64,000 nucleotides of DNA, taken from positions 62,001 to 126,000 of the forward strand of contig CM067538.1 of the NCBI GenBank assembly GCA_034509925.1. Direction: 5' to 3'. Numbering within the stretch: the first letter of the stretch is position 1; each line of letters opens with the position of its first letter. Below, piece after piece: positions 8,890 through 21,525 of the stretch. The notes under the pieces were generated by a model. It made no database searches and was not told where the DNA came from. It saw nothing but the letters and a program-made list of their open reading frames with translations. Source of the stretch: Hirudinaria manillensis (Eukaryota; Annelida; Clitellata; Hirudinida; Hirudinidae). The position numbers were made by a program, and so were the translations under genes.

Positions 8890-9495
8890 AACTTCGATAG
8901 TATTTTCCATCGCATTGCTACATTAAATGCAAGTAAGACCTCTCGCTAGATGTCGGAGATACTTACCGGCTGCAAGATATAGCATCAGGGTCGTTATAAA
9001 TCAAGATTAATCTAATCCAACATTATACACGGCTACATACAAATGTTATATCTTGCATTCTGGCTCATATTCTTGCTACTGGAATTACAATAGTTTTTTT
9101 TTCCATCGCATAAGAATACCCGCTAGATGTCGCTATATTGATTGCAAGATTTGCATCAAGGTGGTTATAAATCGAGTTTAATCTAATTCCATATTATACA
9201 TGACTCCATGCAAATATCATATCCTAAACCCTAACTTGTATTCTTACTACTGGAATTACAATAGTTTTTTTTTTTTCATCGCAATTAAGAATACCCGCTA
9301 GATGTCGCTATAATAAATGCAAAATCAGCATCAAGCTCGCTGTAAATCGAATTCGAGTTTATACACGGCTTCATGCAAATATGTTATATTTTGCTTCCTA
9401 GCTTATAACCTTACCAATGGAATTACAAGAAAAATTTGTTTCCACCAAATAAAGATACTCGCCAGATGCTGCTGAAATATATCGATTGTCGTGAT
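8890..9495 (+). repeat. Tandem repeat, unit about 170-190 bp, 3.5 copies
   Basis: Units start at about 8890, 9083, 9254 and 9421 (partial). Each begins AATTACAATAG-like with a T run, then CATCGCA, CGCTAGATGTCG, a TGCAAG/GCATCAAG segment, TATAAATCGAG, TACACGGCT and ATGCAAATAT. Copies differ at many positions, so the array is old. Unit 2 contains CCTAAACCCTAAC. Function unknown; satellite-like. Confidence 0.75.
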
Positions 9496-10035
9496 AACGA
9501 CTAATCAACTATTTCCGACAAATTTTATAGCACTCACTCCTTGGTCACCTTCTTCGAACAATATTAGCCGTAAAATTCGACTAATTACTGATCCACTCTA
9601 AGGAACGTAGGTCGTAAAAAGCGCTCACGATTAAAGCAAATGTTTTCTTCTGCGAAAGCGGAACGACATTTATTTCTCCTATCCTTAACCCTAACCCTAA
9701 CCCCAAACCGAAGTGGTTTTTTAATTTCGTTCTCTATCCATAACCCTAACCCTAACCGCTAACCCAAACCCTAACCCTGCCATTTCCTCAAATAATCCAT
9801 GTTTAATTATGGGATTAGTGGGTTCTAATTTTTTCCAGGAATTTTATAAAGCCATAATCAACAACATTCTTTGGCAAGTGTGTATTATAAAAAGATTTTC
9901 TAAGATAAGAGAGAGACATGGTTATAAAAGATGACACAATAATTGTGGCATAGCGAGACATTCACTATGATAAACTACTAGGATATAAGGCTGCATTTAA
10001 GTTTTCAAAATCTTGAACCGCAATCATCGCCCCGA
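9496..10035. other. Spacer with telomere-like tracts before the SHIP gene end
   Basis: It contains (CCCTAA)-type tracts near 9685-9706 and 9740-9777, each preceded by GTTCTCTATCC or a similar word. No coding feature. The 3' UTR of the minus-strand SHIP gene probably lies at its right edge. Confidence 0.5.
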
Positions 10036-13000
10036 TTAGACTCGGAGGTTGGCGATGGCATCGAGCATCATTTTCCTATGCATTTGGATCGTCATGCCGA
10101 TCTTAATGAGTTCCTCGTCATCCAGATGTTTCAAAAATTTTACGTTATCCCAACCGTTAGATATGAGCATCGTGGCATAGCGACTTAGTCCGAGGGCGTC
10201 CAGCCACCCGTAGATGCTCGTCGCATTATCAGGATCGGGCTGCCAAAGCAAATAAAGAATTTATATATAGATGATTTTATTTATGCATGCATTTCCTCAA
10301 CTTTTTCCAGGTCGTACAAGAATGCTTCCAATTAATTACCGTCACTAAACTAACAAATTCATGAAAACATCAAAATACTTGCCATTTTTGCAGGTTTAAG
10401 TACCACAGAATAACACGGAGATCCGTCGTCGATTATCGGCGTCGCCGGAGTCCTCGGGGTTTGGCCTGCGACCGACGGATTGCCCTTGAGAACGTCTTCG
10501 TAAAGTCCTCCGCTTTCCGCCTCGGGCACGTGGAGGTATTCGGCGTCGACGTAAATTAGGTCGACTAGAAACATATTTAACAGTTAATCAACTGAGATTA
10601 AAAAAATTATTATTAGTATATTCTATTAACATATTTTCCCTCAACATTTCAAATTATTGCAGGAAGATGAAATTTGTCAAAATGTTGGTGATTTTAAAAA
10701 ATATCCCAAAAACACATAACTCAATCTATAAAATTAGAGTTGGCATCAGATAGGGTTAGGGTTAGGGTTAGGGTTTTGCCAAGCAAACTTTTTATCTAAA
10801 CTAAAAATATTGAAACAACTGCCAACCACTGGTCTTCCTCTTGGCAAAGTTCCTTGGATCTTCCCCTCTTTTTGTCTTTATTTGCATCTGACATCTACAG
10901 TAAACAATGAAAAAAAAAATGAATATCACAATGAATTATAATCATAATGATTTATAATGGACTTTCAAAGAACCGTCACGCTGCCGACAAAATCGGTATT
11001 ATTCGCACGCGACATAATCATTTGTTAAAAACCGAGTTAACTGAAAAACAAACTGCTGACTTCAAAACACCAGCTTCTTCACCAAGGTGACTTAAAGGGG
11101 ACAAGAACAGTTGGGGTGAGCTGGCAAAACAATGCTTCAGAGCCAGTACGCACTCCCCTGTAATAGCAATTACAATATGGATTTCAATAGAAATTTTGTT
11201 TTCATGTATTTAGCAACAATCCATTTCGATAAACTCGCCATAAGATTCTGCCGTTTCGCAGTTCTGAATGCAAACGAGAATATGCTGCTCTTCCAAATGA
11301 TCTAAATCATCTATGATTGGCTGCATCTGTAAATGATCAAAGTTCAACTTGTGTCTTGTATCAAAAAGTTCAATACTGTAACTTATTAGTATTCCTACTA
11401 ATCAATACATATGGATCAAAATTTTTATCATTTTTTCATTTCACGAATGTACGGATGGACGTAAGGACATAACTTTTCCAATGCCATTGCTATATTTTAG
11501 ATTTCAAGTTGGGGATATTACAGTGATTACATTATTTGCATGTCACCAAAAACACACAATCAAGAAGACAGTTCAATTAACTTGACCTCTAACCTCTGGA
11601 AGAACATTGAATTCCCACCTTGGGCATATGAAACCTTCCTTTAAAATTAGTGTGGTATTAGGCTTGGAATAAGTGCAACCTGCATTGAGAAATTTAAACG
11701 ACAGGAAGCTGTCAGCAACAGAAGTCATCTTAGGTTTGATAAAAAAAAATTAAACTAGAGAGAATTATAACTTACAGATCTAACATGCTCATAATTTAAA
11801 TATCACAATTTCTACAAATTACCATAACAACTTTATTTAGATACTAAGCAAGTTATTGATATGTTGTCCAAGATAAAGATAGTAACATTCCTACTGGATA
11901 AAATTATAAAATATCTATAAAATATAATGAAATTTAATTTAATATTTTACATGATTGGTTCAATACATTTTATAACATAAAAATAAATTGAATCGATTTT
12001 AGTAGAATATTAAACATTTGGAAGATATGGATTCTGATTCTTGATGTTTTTACCAGAGAAACTAAGGTCTTCTAATAATGTTAACATATTGTTGGATCCC
12101 TAATTAGTTTGAGGACCCCGGGTTATTACAATATTGCCATGTTTTTATAATTTTGAACTTTTGAACTCGAAGGGATATTAAAAGTTTTGCCAAAATAAGA
12201 ATAATCATGGCAAATGACTCCCAAATGTGACCAGCATTTTACCTCCGAAGCATTCGGACGAAATCTCCAGTTGGAATGTCGAAAACTCCATCTGATTACT
12301 TTCAATGTTGGCTCTCAGCTGACAAAGAATGTTAACAAAATCAAGTCAGCCCTAGATTTCAATTTCAATATATGAATTTGTAAAATTGTTTTTAAACTTA
12401 TAGGTTCCTGAATTAAAGTTATTTTAATCCACATTATAATGAATTTGTAAAGCACTCTTTCTACTGACTGCATCCTAAAATCATCACAAATCACGTCTTT
12501 AACACTACACTCGTCGTAGTTTCCCGATCTCTGACACGTCGCCGGCTCGAAGAAAGCCATCTTTAAGGCCGTGCCACTTGCTTAAGTCGATAACAATTAA
12601 TTGTTCGTCGTCGTTAGACCTCGACCTCTTACCTCGGCCACGACCTCTTGGAACGCTATGACGAGGCCGACGTTCGGGGAGTCCCCGTGCGACGAGAATT
12701 GACTGTAGATCTGCAACACGATAGGACTGCGATGATGCTACGATAGGACTGCGATGATGCTGCGATAGGACTGCGATGATACTACGATAGGACTGCGATG
12801 ATACTACGATAGGACTGTGACAATGCTACGATATGATGTTACTGGGGGCGACAATGACGAAGATAATTGCAAAGCCAACGATAAATCTGTTTATAACAAA
12901 GATTTCTTTGTTGAATAGGTTGATTTTTCACCTTGACATCAAAGCTCCCAAAAACAGGCTTATGATCACTAGACAAGATATCTTGGCAACAGCCTAAATA

Positions 13001-16000
13001 AAATATTAATCACTATTTAAATTATTTTAAAGCAGGCAATTGCGCTTGCTACGTCGAGTTCATCGATCGATTAATAAGTTCACGGGGATAAACATGCTAA
13101 CTGCATTTGCTTAATTATTTCATAAATTGGATAGAATTAAACTTGATGGCTTTTAACAAAGGAAGGTTAGCATTATTATCAATACTTTGATACTTGCTAC
13201 TCCCAAGCATGTTTGACAAGTGGAATAACATTTCCAAATATATTTTACACGATTCTCGTATGATCGCTCGAATCCCGGATTCGTTACGCGAAAAAATAAC
13301 GCGCGAATTGCCCGTACGCGTCTCTAGAAAATCGTAAAGTAAAATCGACGGACTGCTACGAAGTATCCACGAAATAAATTAGGTGTAGTAATTATTGCTT
13401 AACGACAGGTACTTTAATAAAAACATTAGTAATTAGAGATGATGAATATATACCATAAGAGGTATTGTGGATCCAAGTACTGGGATAGGACTTCCACAAG
13501 ATGCGATCGCACCACGACGGGACGTTGATTCTCACCTATGAAAATATCGTCAAATTGCAGTTACATGCACGGACCGCTCGGGATCCATGATTTTCCAAAA
13601 ACAACCATTGCACTGCCAAACCTTTGTCGGTTTAGGCTTCTCCCAGACGTATATGTCCCGTGAACCTTTCTGAAATCTATAAGTAGGAGGAAAAGAGATG
13701 TCTTCCTCCTCTGCAAACAGAAAATGTAAATATGTAAAATGTAATAAAATGTAAATAAATAAATGTAAATAATAAATATAAATAACAAAACGTAAATAAC
13801 GATCAAAATCCGATCGGGGCCGGGTAAAGAATGGCACGTGCAAGTCCGAACGACGTCGTCGATTTCCGCATTCGATTAACGAGAGGCTTACTGAAACCGG
13901 TGAAAACCTTCCGTTCCTTCTGAACTTTTCTCAGTTGATCGTGCAAGAGGAGACTTTGGAAGTTGCCATTGCAGGTTTTTATCATGTCAATTATCTTCTG
14001 AAAATAATATTCAAAATATTCTATGTTCGGTGCTTGCGTGGTGCAATTAATATATTTAAAGTCAAAATAAATTTCAAAGAAAGCGTCGATTCGATTGTCG
14101 ACGTTCGGTCGATCCGTTCGATCCCTCGCGACGGCAACTTTCGTGCCCGACCGCCTTTGCATCACCTAGGAAGCCTTTTTTAAAGCTTTTTGCACCATGT
14201 ACGTAGATGATTCTATTTTTGCTATGCAAATGCAATCAGCCAACCTAATGTACCAGATGGATTGTAATTCATGGAGTCATTGAGTTGCTTAATAACTCTT
14301 TTAAAAGTCAAATTTACACCTTAAAACATTAAATTACCAAAGATTCGAGGCCATCTATTCTGTAGTTGAGATCTCCAAAAAAGAAGACGTGATGAAATTT
14401 ATTAGTGACGTCCGTCGAACACTTCCTTCCCAGATCCAAAGCTTTCAGAATGTCCTGGAAGTTTTGATTTCGCCTACAATGAAAGTCATTACAAGAACTC
14501 GAAAGAAAATAAAGTTTCAGATGTTTATTACGGTTTAGCACGTAATTTTACGTTACGACGAGTCGATCGTCGCACGTTCCTTACGAACCGAGGTCGTCGG
14601 TCGGGATTTCGAATTCGATCGAGGCATAAAAATTTTTTACAATAAAACGTCGGTCGCTTAAGGTACACGCCGAGGTAAAGTGGCAATTCCCTCTCCACGG
14701 GTAAGCTACTGCATCGTCTTAAGCAAAGCATGGAAACATCAACGAACGACTAACTCGTTGCTTAACTAGTCATTATATTAATTATACATTTACCTTTTCT
14801 AAAATTTTTTAACCTTTTTAGCTTCTCACTTCTTGACGTTAGGTGCGAATTGATGAAGCAAAATCCCGTCCCGGAGAAGTTAAAAGAAACTCCGACGGCA
14901 CCTTTGTTTCCTTTGGAATGCACGAATGCAAAGCTATAGACATTGGCAATAATCATCTCGACCATTTACCTATCTATAACTTAATCATGTTTGATTTATC
15001 CTTTTAAATAGTTCGTTATAATTATATTTAAGTGACACACTTTACATTATTTATGTTTTGTATTTTGGAAACTTATTTAATGACTTAGCTATAATCCTTT
15101 ATTCTTATTTTAATCAGAAAAATAACATCTAATCATGAAATAATAAACATTAATGCTCCTTTTCAATGGAAAAGTCTAACCCAATCTATTTGCAATGCCT
15201 GTCTTGACAGATGATTGCTCAATATTTAAAATTCTGTTTTTATGCTTCAACTTTGCAATGACAACAATCCTAATTGACCAAAGGCTCATAACAGTCACCT
15301 AGAAAATACACAAACAAAAATACACTTCCAGATTACAAATAACAGATTACGAATGACAGATAACAAAGCTAATATCTCTGAAAATAGCAAAGATTATAAG
15401 AAGGCAATGTTTATTTAAATTTCCACCCACAATGTAGAACTCCTCTCCAAAAAACTCCAAAATGGACAGAATCCTATTCGACCACTCCCGGTCGGAGAGG
15501 GAACTTTCTTGCGTTCCGATGACGTAGACGTCGTGAGCTATCATTCCCAGGGTTTGGTTCCTCTTCTTTCCCAGGCCGTTTGATTTCAGCCACGACTGCA
15601 GACAGTGCAAAGGAATCTCGCCTCCTGTTAGCAGCACGATTCTCAAGAATACGTTAAGGTCGATTAGAAACGCAAGACGATTCGAAAAGCATAGCAAGAG
15701 AAACATCCTCCGATTGACATTCAAAGATGTAAGTGTCGGTAACGTGGAACGTGAAAGTTTATTCTACTAATATTGCATTTTATTTCTGCATTTCAATAAT
15801 TTACTTCTAAAAGTATTCATAGTAAATAATTTTATACATTTCAAAAACTTATTTCTAAAAAAAGAACTGTTTTTCCAAATAATGCCATGAAAGGTGGCAA
15901 ATGCAAGATAAAACATTATTTTTTTATAATAACACGAGTGAACAAGATCAAAATCACAGATACATTTCAAAACCTACTCGCGACTGGAATAGCAACACGT

Positions 16001-19000
16001 CGAGATGAAAATATCCTATCAACTCCGGTACGAGGTTCTCCAACACGAATCACGCGACATCCCGATTACGGACCGAATAAAATATAAATCCTTTCTTTCT
16101 CTTCATTTTGATTGAACACCTTATTATGATTATAACAAGACCCTAACCACCTTATTATGGTTATGGTGCTTTAGCTCATCCAAAAAATAAATCATGCACT
16201 GCAAATGCAAATAGAAGCATTTACCTAGTTCTTAATTCTTGATAATCAACATCTATTTCTTGTATGTTGTATTTCTTGTATACAACATTGTTCCACTCCT
16301 TAAACAGCGAAATGTATTTAATAATAAATATTCCACAGACCACGTATAGACTGCTTATTCAAGGGACTGATGTTCGCTTTGGTCGACCTACGAACGACGT
16401 ACTTGAAATTGTGGCTGTTCTTCAATGTCACTGCAACACTTAGTTGCAATGTCACTGCTTAACACTCAACACTTAGTTGCAAACCCAATCCTAACACTTA
16501 CTTATAGAAAGAAATAAAAATAAATAAATAATAGAATGGTTACATACAGAACATAGACAAATTGATTTGTGATTATTGCATTTCATAAACAAAGCTGATA
16601 AACAATTAAAACATTGACAAATTACACAGCTGCAATAATAACATTCTAGAAAATCCTAGGAAATCCAATTTCAAAAATGTTAATCAACCATCAATGCACA
16701 AATACAAGTGTTATCAAACAACTACTATGTAGGTAAACCTCACCCATGTTCCACGTGCCTATGTAGATCGAGATATAGTTCACTTCTGGATTAGGAGAGT
16801 GGGTGTTCTTCAGTTGTTGCACCAACTGACAAAAATTTTCTCTCTGTCGAGCATCCTCAAAAATGAAGCTTTTCTTCTTCATCCCTGATATCTTCAAGTC
16901 TAGTTTTGTGCTGCACACGTTGCTTTTGACCAGCTGTTCGACTGCGAAACGAACCGATTTCTGTCTGTCGTCGCACGATATTTAACGTCGATTGCAAGAT
17001 AACCGCGAGGTTCGAAAAGTTTCGTTCCTCTACGCGACGATGCGAGCGACGGCGGACGTGCACGAACGAACCGCAATTACGTTAGCGTGTCGTGGAGTCG
17101 ATGATATTTTAAATATTTCATTATTTTCATCATTATGCTTCTAAAATGAGTAAAATTATTACTCCCTTACTCCTATCGTGGGTGAAGACATTCTTCTCAT
17201 TAATGGACACATTTGAGGGCTTGATTATGGTCAGTTTGCCATTCATAATGTCTACATTTATGAGGACTTTTGTCATACCACTCATGGAGGCCATTTTCAC
17301 CTGCAGGTGGTAAATGATTATGAAATTGTTAAAATTAATTAATTAATAGGAGGAAAAACAAAAAAAACAGATGAAAAAATGTAAACATTAACCAAGTGAC
17401 TCAAAGTACCTCAAATGAAGCAGATGGTATATCAGGTTTCACGTTAGTTGAAGGGTTCGAGGTCAAAGAATCCCCAACAATCAAGCCTCCCTCTTTCCAC
17501 ATTCTGACCAGTTCTTTATACTTCAGGCTTGCCTGTGATTTTATTGAATTATGATGCATCTTGTAATGAATTATTTTGAACATTCGTTTTATCCTAATTC
17601 TATTTTTAGCATTATAATTATTATCAACAAACTAAATTTTTCCCAAAAGAGCTCTGTGAGTGAAACTCAGAACTCATTTGGGACCACAAATGAGGAAAAA
17701 TAACATATTTTAGGAGATAATATGATATAATTCAAAGTGCTTTTGAAAATTCAAAATTTTATGACATAATAAGATTAAGTTTAATCATAATCTGGAATAG
17801 ACCATTCAAGAATAGAATCAAAGGGCAGAATGAAAAATGACATAGAGGCCAGCACATCAAGTGAAGCAATTAGGAAAACCCATCTTAACAAGATTAGCAC
17901 CACAAAGTCTCACCATTTAAAGATGCATGCTTTCCCTAAAACCACCAAAAATCAGGGGCATTTCAACTAGTAACAAAGACCATAGAATGCATCCTACTGA
18001 TTCTGTCCCATTCATATAATTATGAAATAGGAACTCCATCAAAATGACATTAGTTGCTATAACAAGATAAAGAATTAAGTCAGTAAAACCTTTTTCTCAA
18101 GATTCCCCAAAGCTGATTTGCAAAGATTCATTCGATTAAACAGATCTAATAATGTCTTGGTTTTTTGAATCTGTTAAACAAATATTGAAAAACGAGATAA
18201 TTTCCAAAGGTCGTTTGAACAAAGCAAATGGAGCATGCTCACATCAGGATCGCTGACAAGTGGAGTGGTTGTTATCGGACCAAATAGATGTCTCCACAAG
18301 TCTATCTTTTTCAAGAAAATATCCAAATGCCTTAAGTGAAAATTATTGAAAGCAATTATTTTTGTGCTTACTTTAATTTGTTTCTTATTTGCCTGCTTGT
18401 TAATAATTTGGTTGCTAATAATTGTCATCAACTATATCAAAGAAACATGCCAATCAACATCTGGATCAATGCCAATTTTGTTTGGAAAATTAGGTGAAAT
18501 TACTGACTTCATGAGTTCCACCCCACTCTCCTCTAGATGGGAATGTAGAAGTGTGGCCTTTGGAAGTTCAGAAGCAGAATCATACAAGTGAACATCTCTG
18601 CTTGATCCATTCATCACATACCTCCTCAGCAACTCAAGAAAACTCCCTTCACAGCTTTATATTTAATGCCATTGAAGTATGAGTCAATAAAAATTAAAAA
18701 AAAACAATACAATTATTAAATAAAACAAAATATTATATAAATTTAATATACCATTGTGAAACTACAGATTATCTTAAATCAAAGGCAAAGTCAAGTGTAC
18801 ACTCCATTTAATTAAAAGATTGAAACAAATATTTTTAGCAAAGTAAAAGTACCATCACAATGTAAATTCAACAAGATACAGAATTTAGATAACCAAAATA
18901 ACTCACAACCTTGATAGATCCAACAAGGTGAATCTTTGCAGAAAATAGTTGTGAACAAAAGACTCGAGGCTCCCAACAGGTTGATTATGAGTAGAACTAC

Positions 19001-19669
19001 CGACTTCTTGTGTCGAGCTTACCTCACTCTCCACGACCTCCATTTCATCTTAACATGGAAAGCAATAATACTATCAAAATGACAATGAACACAACTCCAA
19101 CCGATTCTACATTACAATTGATATCTATATCAAATATTTTGTAATTGGCACAAACCAATGTCAGAATCAAGGTCATCGTCAGAAAAGAAATCCGAGGTTT
19201 CGACATAAATTGGATTTAGCAATGCATATGTCAGCCCATTGCGAGAACCCCTTTGAACATAGTCCTGAATCAAGCCCACAAGGTCAGGATATTTTTTGTT
19301 CTTAACACCCTCTTCACTCTGTAAAAAAAAGTACATTGTAAGTAGAATTAAATCCATATCTTATCCTCGGGCCGAAACGTTTAGAAATTACTTCTATTGA
19401 CAGAAAACCTGTACTGTGAGACAAGATTCTGTACTGGTGGACTTTTCCATTGTGTCTGAAACGCTCCAAATGAATCAGTGTGTGGAATATATTTGTATAC
19501 GAAAAAAAAATTCTTACAGAACACAAAGAGTAAAAGCGCCTTCTACTGTTTCACTCTCTCTCACGAGAAAACTGCCATCGACTTTTGCATTTAATAACAT
19601 CTCCTCAGCATGATGTTTAGTGATACCTCTGTGAATACACTGACTGCAGTTTCTGTTTGATGAGGACAT
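10036..19669 (-). CDS. INPPL1: SHIP-type SH2-domain inositol polyphosphate 5-phosphatase
   Basis: It removes the 5-phosphate of PtdIns(3,4,5)P3 at the membrane, downstream of tyrosine-phosphorylated receptors. There are 26 in-frame exons (976 aa): 19669-19518, 19455-19392, 19318-19156, 19048-18910, 18654-18622, 18330-18243, 18170-18090, 17532-17410, 17300-17171, 16941-16744, 15624-15431, 15298-15181, 14910-14814, 14473-14338, 13997-13892, 13710-13622, 13535-13454, 12993-12932, 12710-12633, 12318-12243, 11679-11594, 11326-11239, 11157-11054, 10887-10830, 10564-10383, 10239-10036. Domains: SH2 (about 10-100; DGSFLVRESE), 5-phosphatase (about 385-690; GTWNMG, GNKGAVGVSF, FFGDLNYR, PSWCDRILW, SSDHKPVFGSF), a C2-like region (about 690-850; ESYGECVLAL) and a C-terminal SAM domain (about 909-976). 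The usual SH2 Trp is replaced (CIHRGIT). Two introns use GC donors. The small exon at 18622-18654 could instead start at 18642. SHIP1 versus SHIP2 is not decided; the SAM domain favours SHIP2. Confidence 0.92.
12716..12836. repeat. 22-bp minisatellite in a SHIP intron
   Basis: Five to six copies of a unit like CTACGATAGGACTGCGATGA plus two bases, in the intron between exons 12932-12993 and 12633-12710. It has no effect on the reading frame. Confidence 0.85.
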
Positions 19670-20208
19670 AACAAGTCCAAGTAAAGGAAGCTTGGCAAAA
19701 CAATTTAGGAAGTATCTTCTTGCTTCCTCTGGTTAATATCCGGGTACTGGCCCAAGTGCCCAATAGTAAAGATAAACATAGTTGTAGGTTTATTTCTTAA
19801 ACTGACAAAGTTGTTATCCAATTTATCAATATCTCAAACATTAATGAGAAACTTCGAGAAAAGACGCTATTGTGGTTTTACAAAAACTGCAGACGATTTA
19901 AGTTAAAGATGATTTGTATCTTAGTAAAACATAAAATTGTAAAAAAAAAATAGGATTTGCATTTTTAATTAAATGCTTAATAAACACTTGTCGAATTCAT
20001 AATTCATATTTTAATATTACTACTGTCCAATAAATTTTTTAATATTTTTAAAATAAATTTTACAATTTTTAATTTAAATGTTATTCAGTAATTTCATTAA
20101 TTTATTCAATTACTCTTCCAGCCCTTCTATAAACTAGTTGTCATTTTCATTTCTCTAGCGATTAGTTGGTCACCTGACTGCTTGCCGAAAATCGGTTATT
20201 GTTGAAAG
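19670..20208. promoter_or_regulatory. Shared divergent promoter region of SHIP and V-ATPase c
   Basis: 539 bp separate the two start codons (19669 minus, 20209 plus). The region is very AT-rich. I see no convincing TATA or CpG-type motif and infer promoter function from position only. Confidence 0.5.
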
Positions 20209-20918
20209 ATGGGGGATTATAATGTGTACGAAAACTTGGATTTAATGCTTATGGATGGAGAACCTGTTTATGCTCCATTTTTTGGAATACTTGGAGCTTC
20301 TTTTGCCATGATATTTTCAGGTACCTAACATTTGTGTTTGCTTATCAGCAATAACTTGCTGCTTTGGACACCCTTTCACATTTCTATATAACAGTTGCAT
20401 TTTACTATTTAGTGAGTAGTAATGAAAATTTTTAGCTATGGGTGCTGCCTATGGAACAGCTAAATCTGGAACTGGAATATCTTCAATGGCAGTTGCAAGA
20501 CCAGATTTAATAATGAAATCAATCATTCCAGTGGTTATGGCAGGTATTGTTGCCATCTATGGACTTGTAGTTGCTGCCCTTTTGGCTAATCAGGCGGCAC
20601 CGGTTAGTGCTACTGGTGAAGCAGGATATACAGCTCACAGGTAAAATCAACTTACAGAATCTTTGCTCTAATATCTTCATTGTATCGTTATCAAATCTTA
20701 TTTCTTTTTTTAGGAGTTTTCTTCATTTGGGAGCTGGACTTAGTGTCGGGCTCTGTGGTGCAGCAGCGGGTTATGCCATTGGGATTGTTGGAGACTCAGG
20801 AGTGAGAGGATTTGCTCAACAGCCACGACTTTTTGTTGGGATGATACTGGTGCTGATTTTTGCAGAGGTCCTTGGATTATATGGTCTCATTGTTGCTTTG
20901 ATTTTGTCTTCTAAATAG
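20209..20918 (+). CDS. ATP6V0C: V-type proton ATPase 16 kDa proteolipid subunit c
   Basis: This is a subunit of the rotating c-ring in the V0 sector, which carries protons across lysosomal, endosomal and vesicle membranes. Exons 20209-20320, 20436-20640 and 20714-20918 join in frame to 173 aa. Four membrane helices are visible: [20 protein letters not shown], the helix with [20 protein letters not shown], the helix with [19 protein letters not shown], and the last with [19 protein letters not shown], whose Glu is the proton carrier. Family members are about 155-165 aa; the extra length is at the N-terminus. The start [10 protein letters not shown] follows an in-frame upstream region with no better Met. 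A polyadenylation signal AATAAA lies at 20936-20941. It is divergent from the SHIP gene and convergent with the GH3 gene. Confidence 0.97.
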
Positions 20919-20935
20919 TTGGATTCATAATTATG

Positions 20936-20941
20936 AATAAA
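20936..20941 (+). terminator. Polyadenylation signal AATAAA (V-ATPase c)
   Basis: AATAAA 18 bp after the stop codon. Confidence 0.8.
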
Positions 20942-21525
20942 ATTTATGTGAATAACTATCACTTCTAATTTATTAAATAACTCGTTTGTGTCATACAAAT
21001 TAATGAGTGAACACTGAATGAAAAACTGATTCAATAAATTTAGAAATAAATTATTGTTTCAGAATAAATGGTTTGAAGTTTATTTATTTCACGAATTTTG
21101 TGAGTGCTTAACAACTCTTAATAGGATATGGTGGCACCATAATAAAAAAATCAAGCCTGCATTGACAAACAAATGATTAATAGAACAGGAGCAAAAAATA
21201 ACATGCATCATTGTTATCCGAATTTCAACGCGTCGTGATAATGAAACGGGTCGAGACTGGATTTTTCGCTTATGGCTGGCTCGAACAGCAAAGGCATGAT
21301 AGGTTTGTTTGTTGGCGCATGAGACAGGTGAGGCATAGAAATAGTTAACGTTAAATTGCACCCAATATAGTTCGACAAATCTCGAAGGCACGTAAACGAC
21401 CTGGAAGTAAAATACAGACGAGCTGCCGCTTATAGTGTGTATAATGTCTGTATAAAAATACGAGTGCGCTAACAAAGGTTGTGAGGTAGTAACCGTATGA
21501 GTCATACGTTAAAGGCACGAGTTGG

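Noticed and set aside
6901..10773. A chromosome end
   Set aside because: Telomere motifs are short, interrupted, on both strands and embedded in gene-bearing sequence, so they are interstitial.
12466..12632. Minus-strand frame MAFFEPATCQRSG
   Set aside because: It lies between two well-supported SHIP exons and has no homology; an intronic chance frame.
18432..18632. 66-residue minus-strand frame within SHIP (MLRRYVMNGSSRD)
   Set aside because: A consensus donor (AG then GTATGT) at 18620-18621 ends the real exon, and only that choice keeps frame with exon 18243-18330; the rest is intronic.
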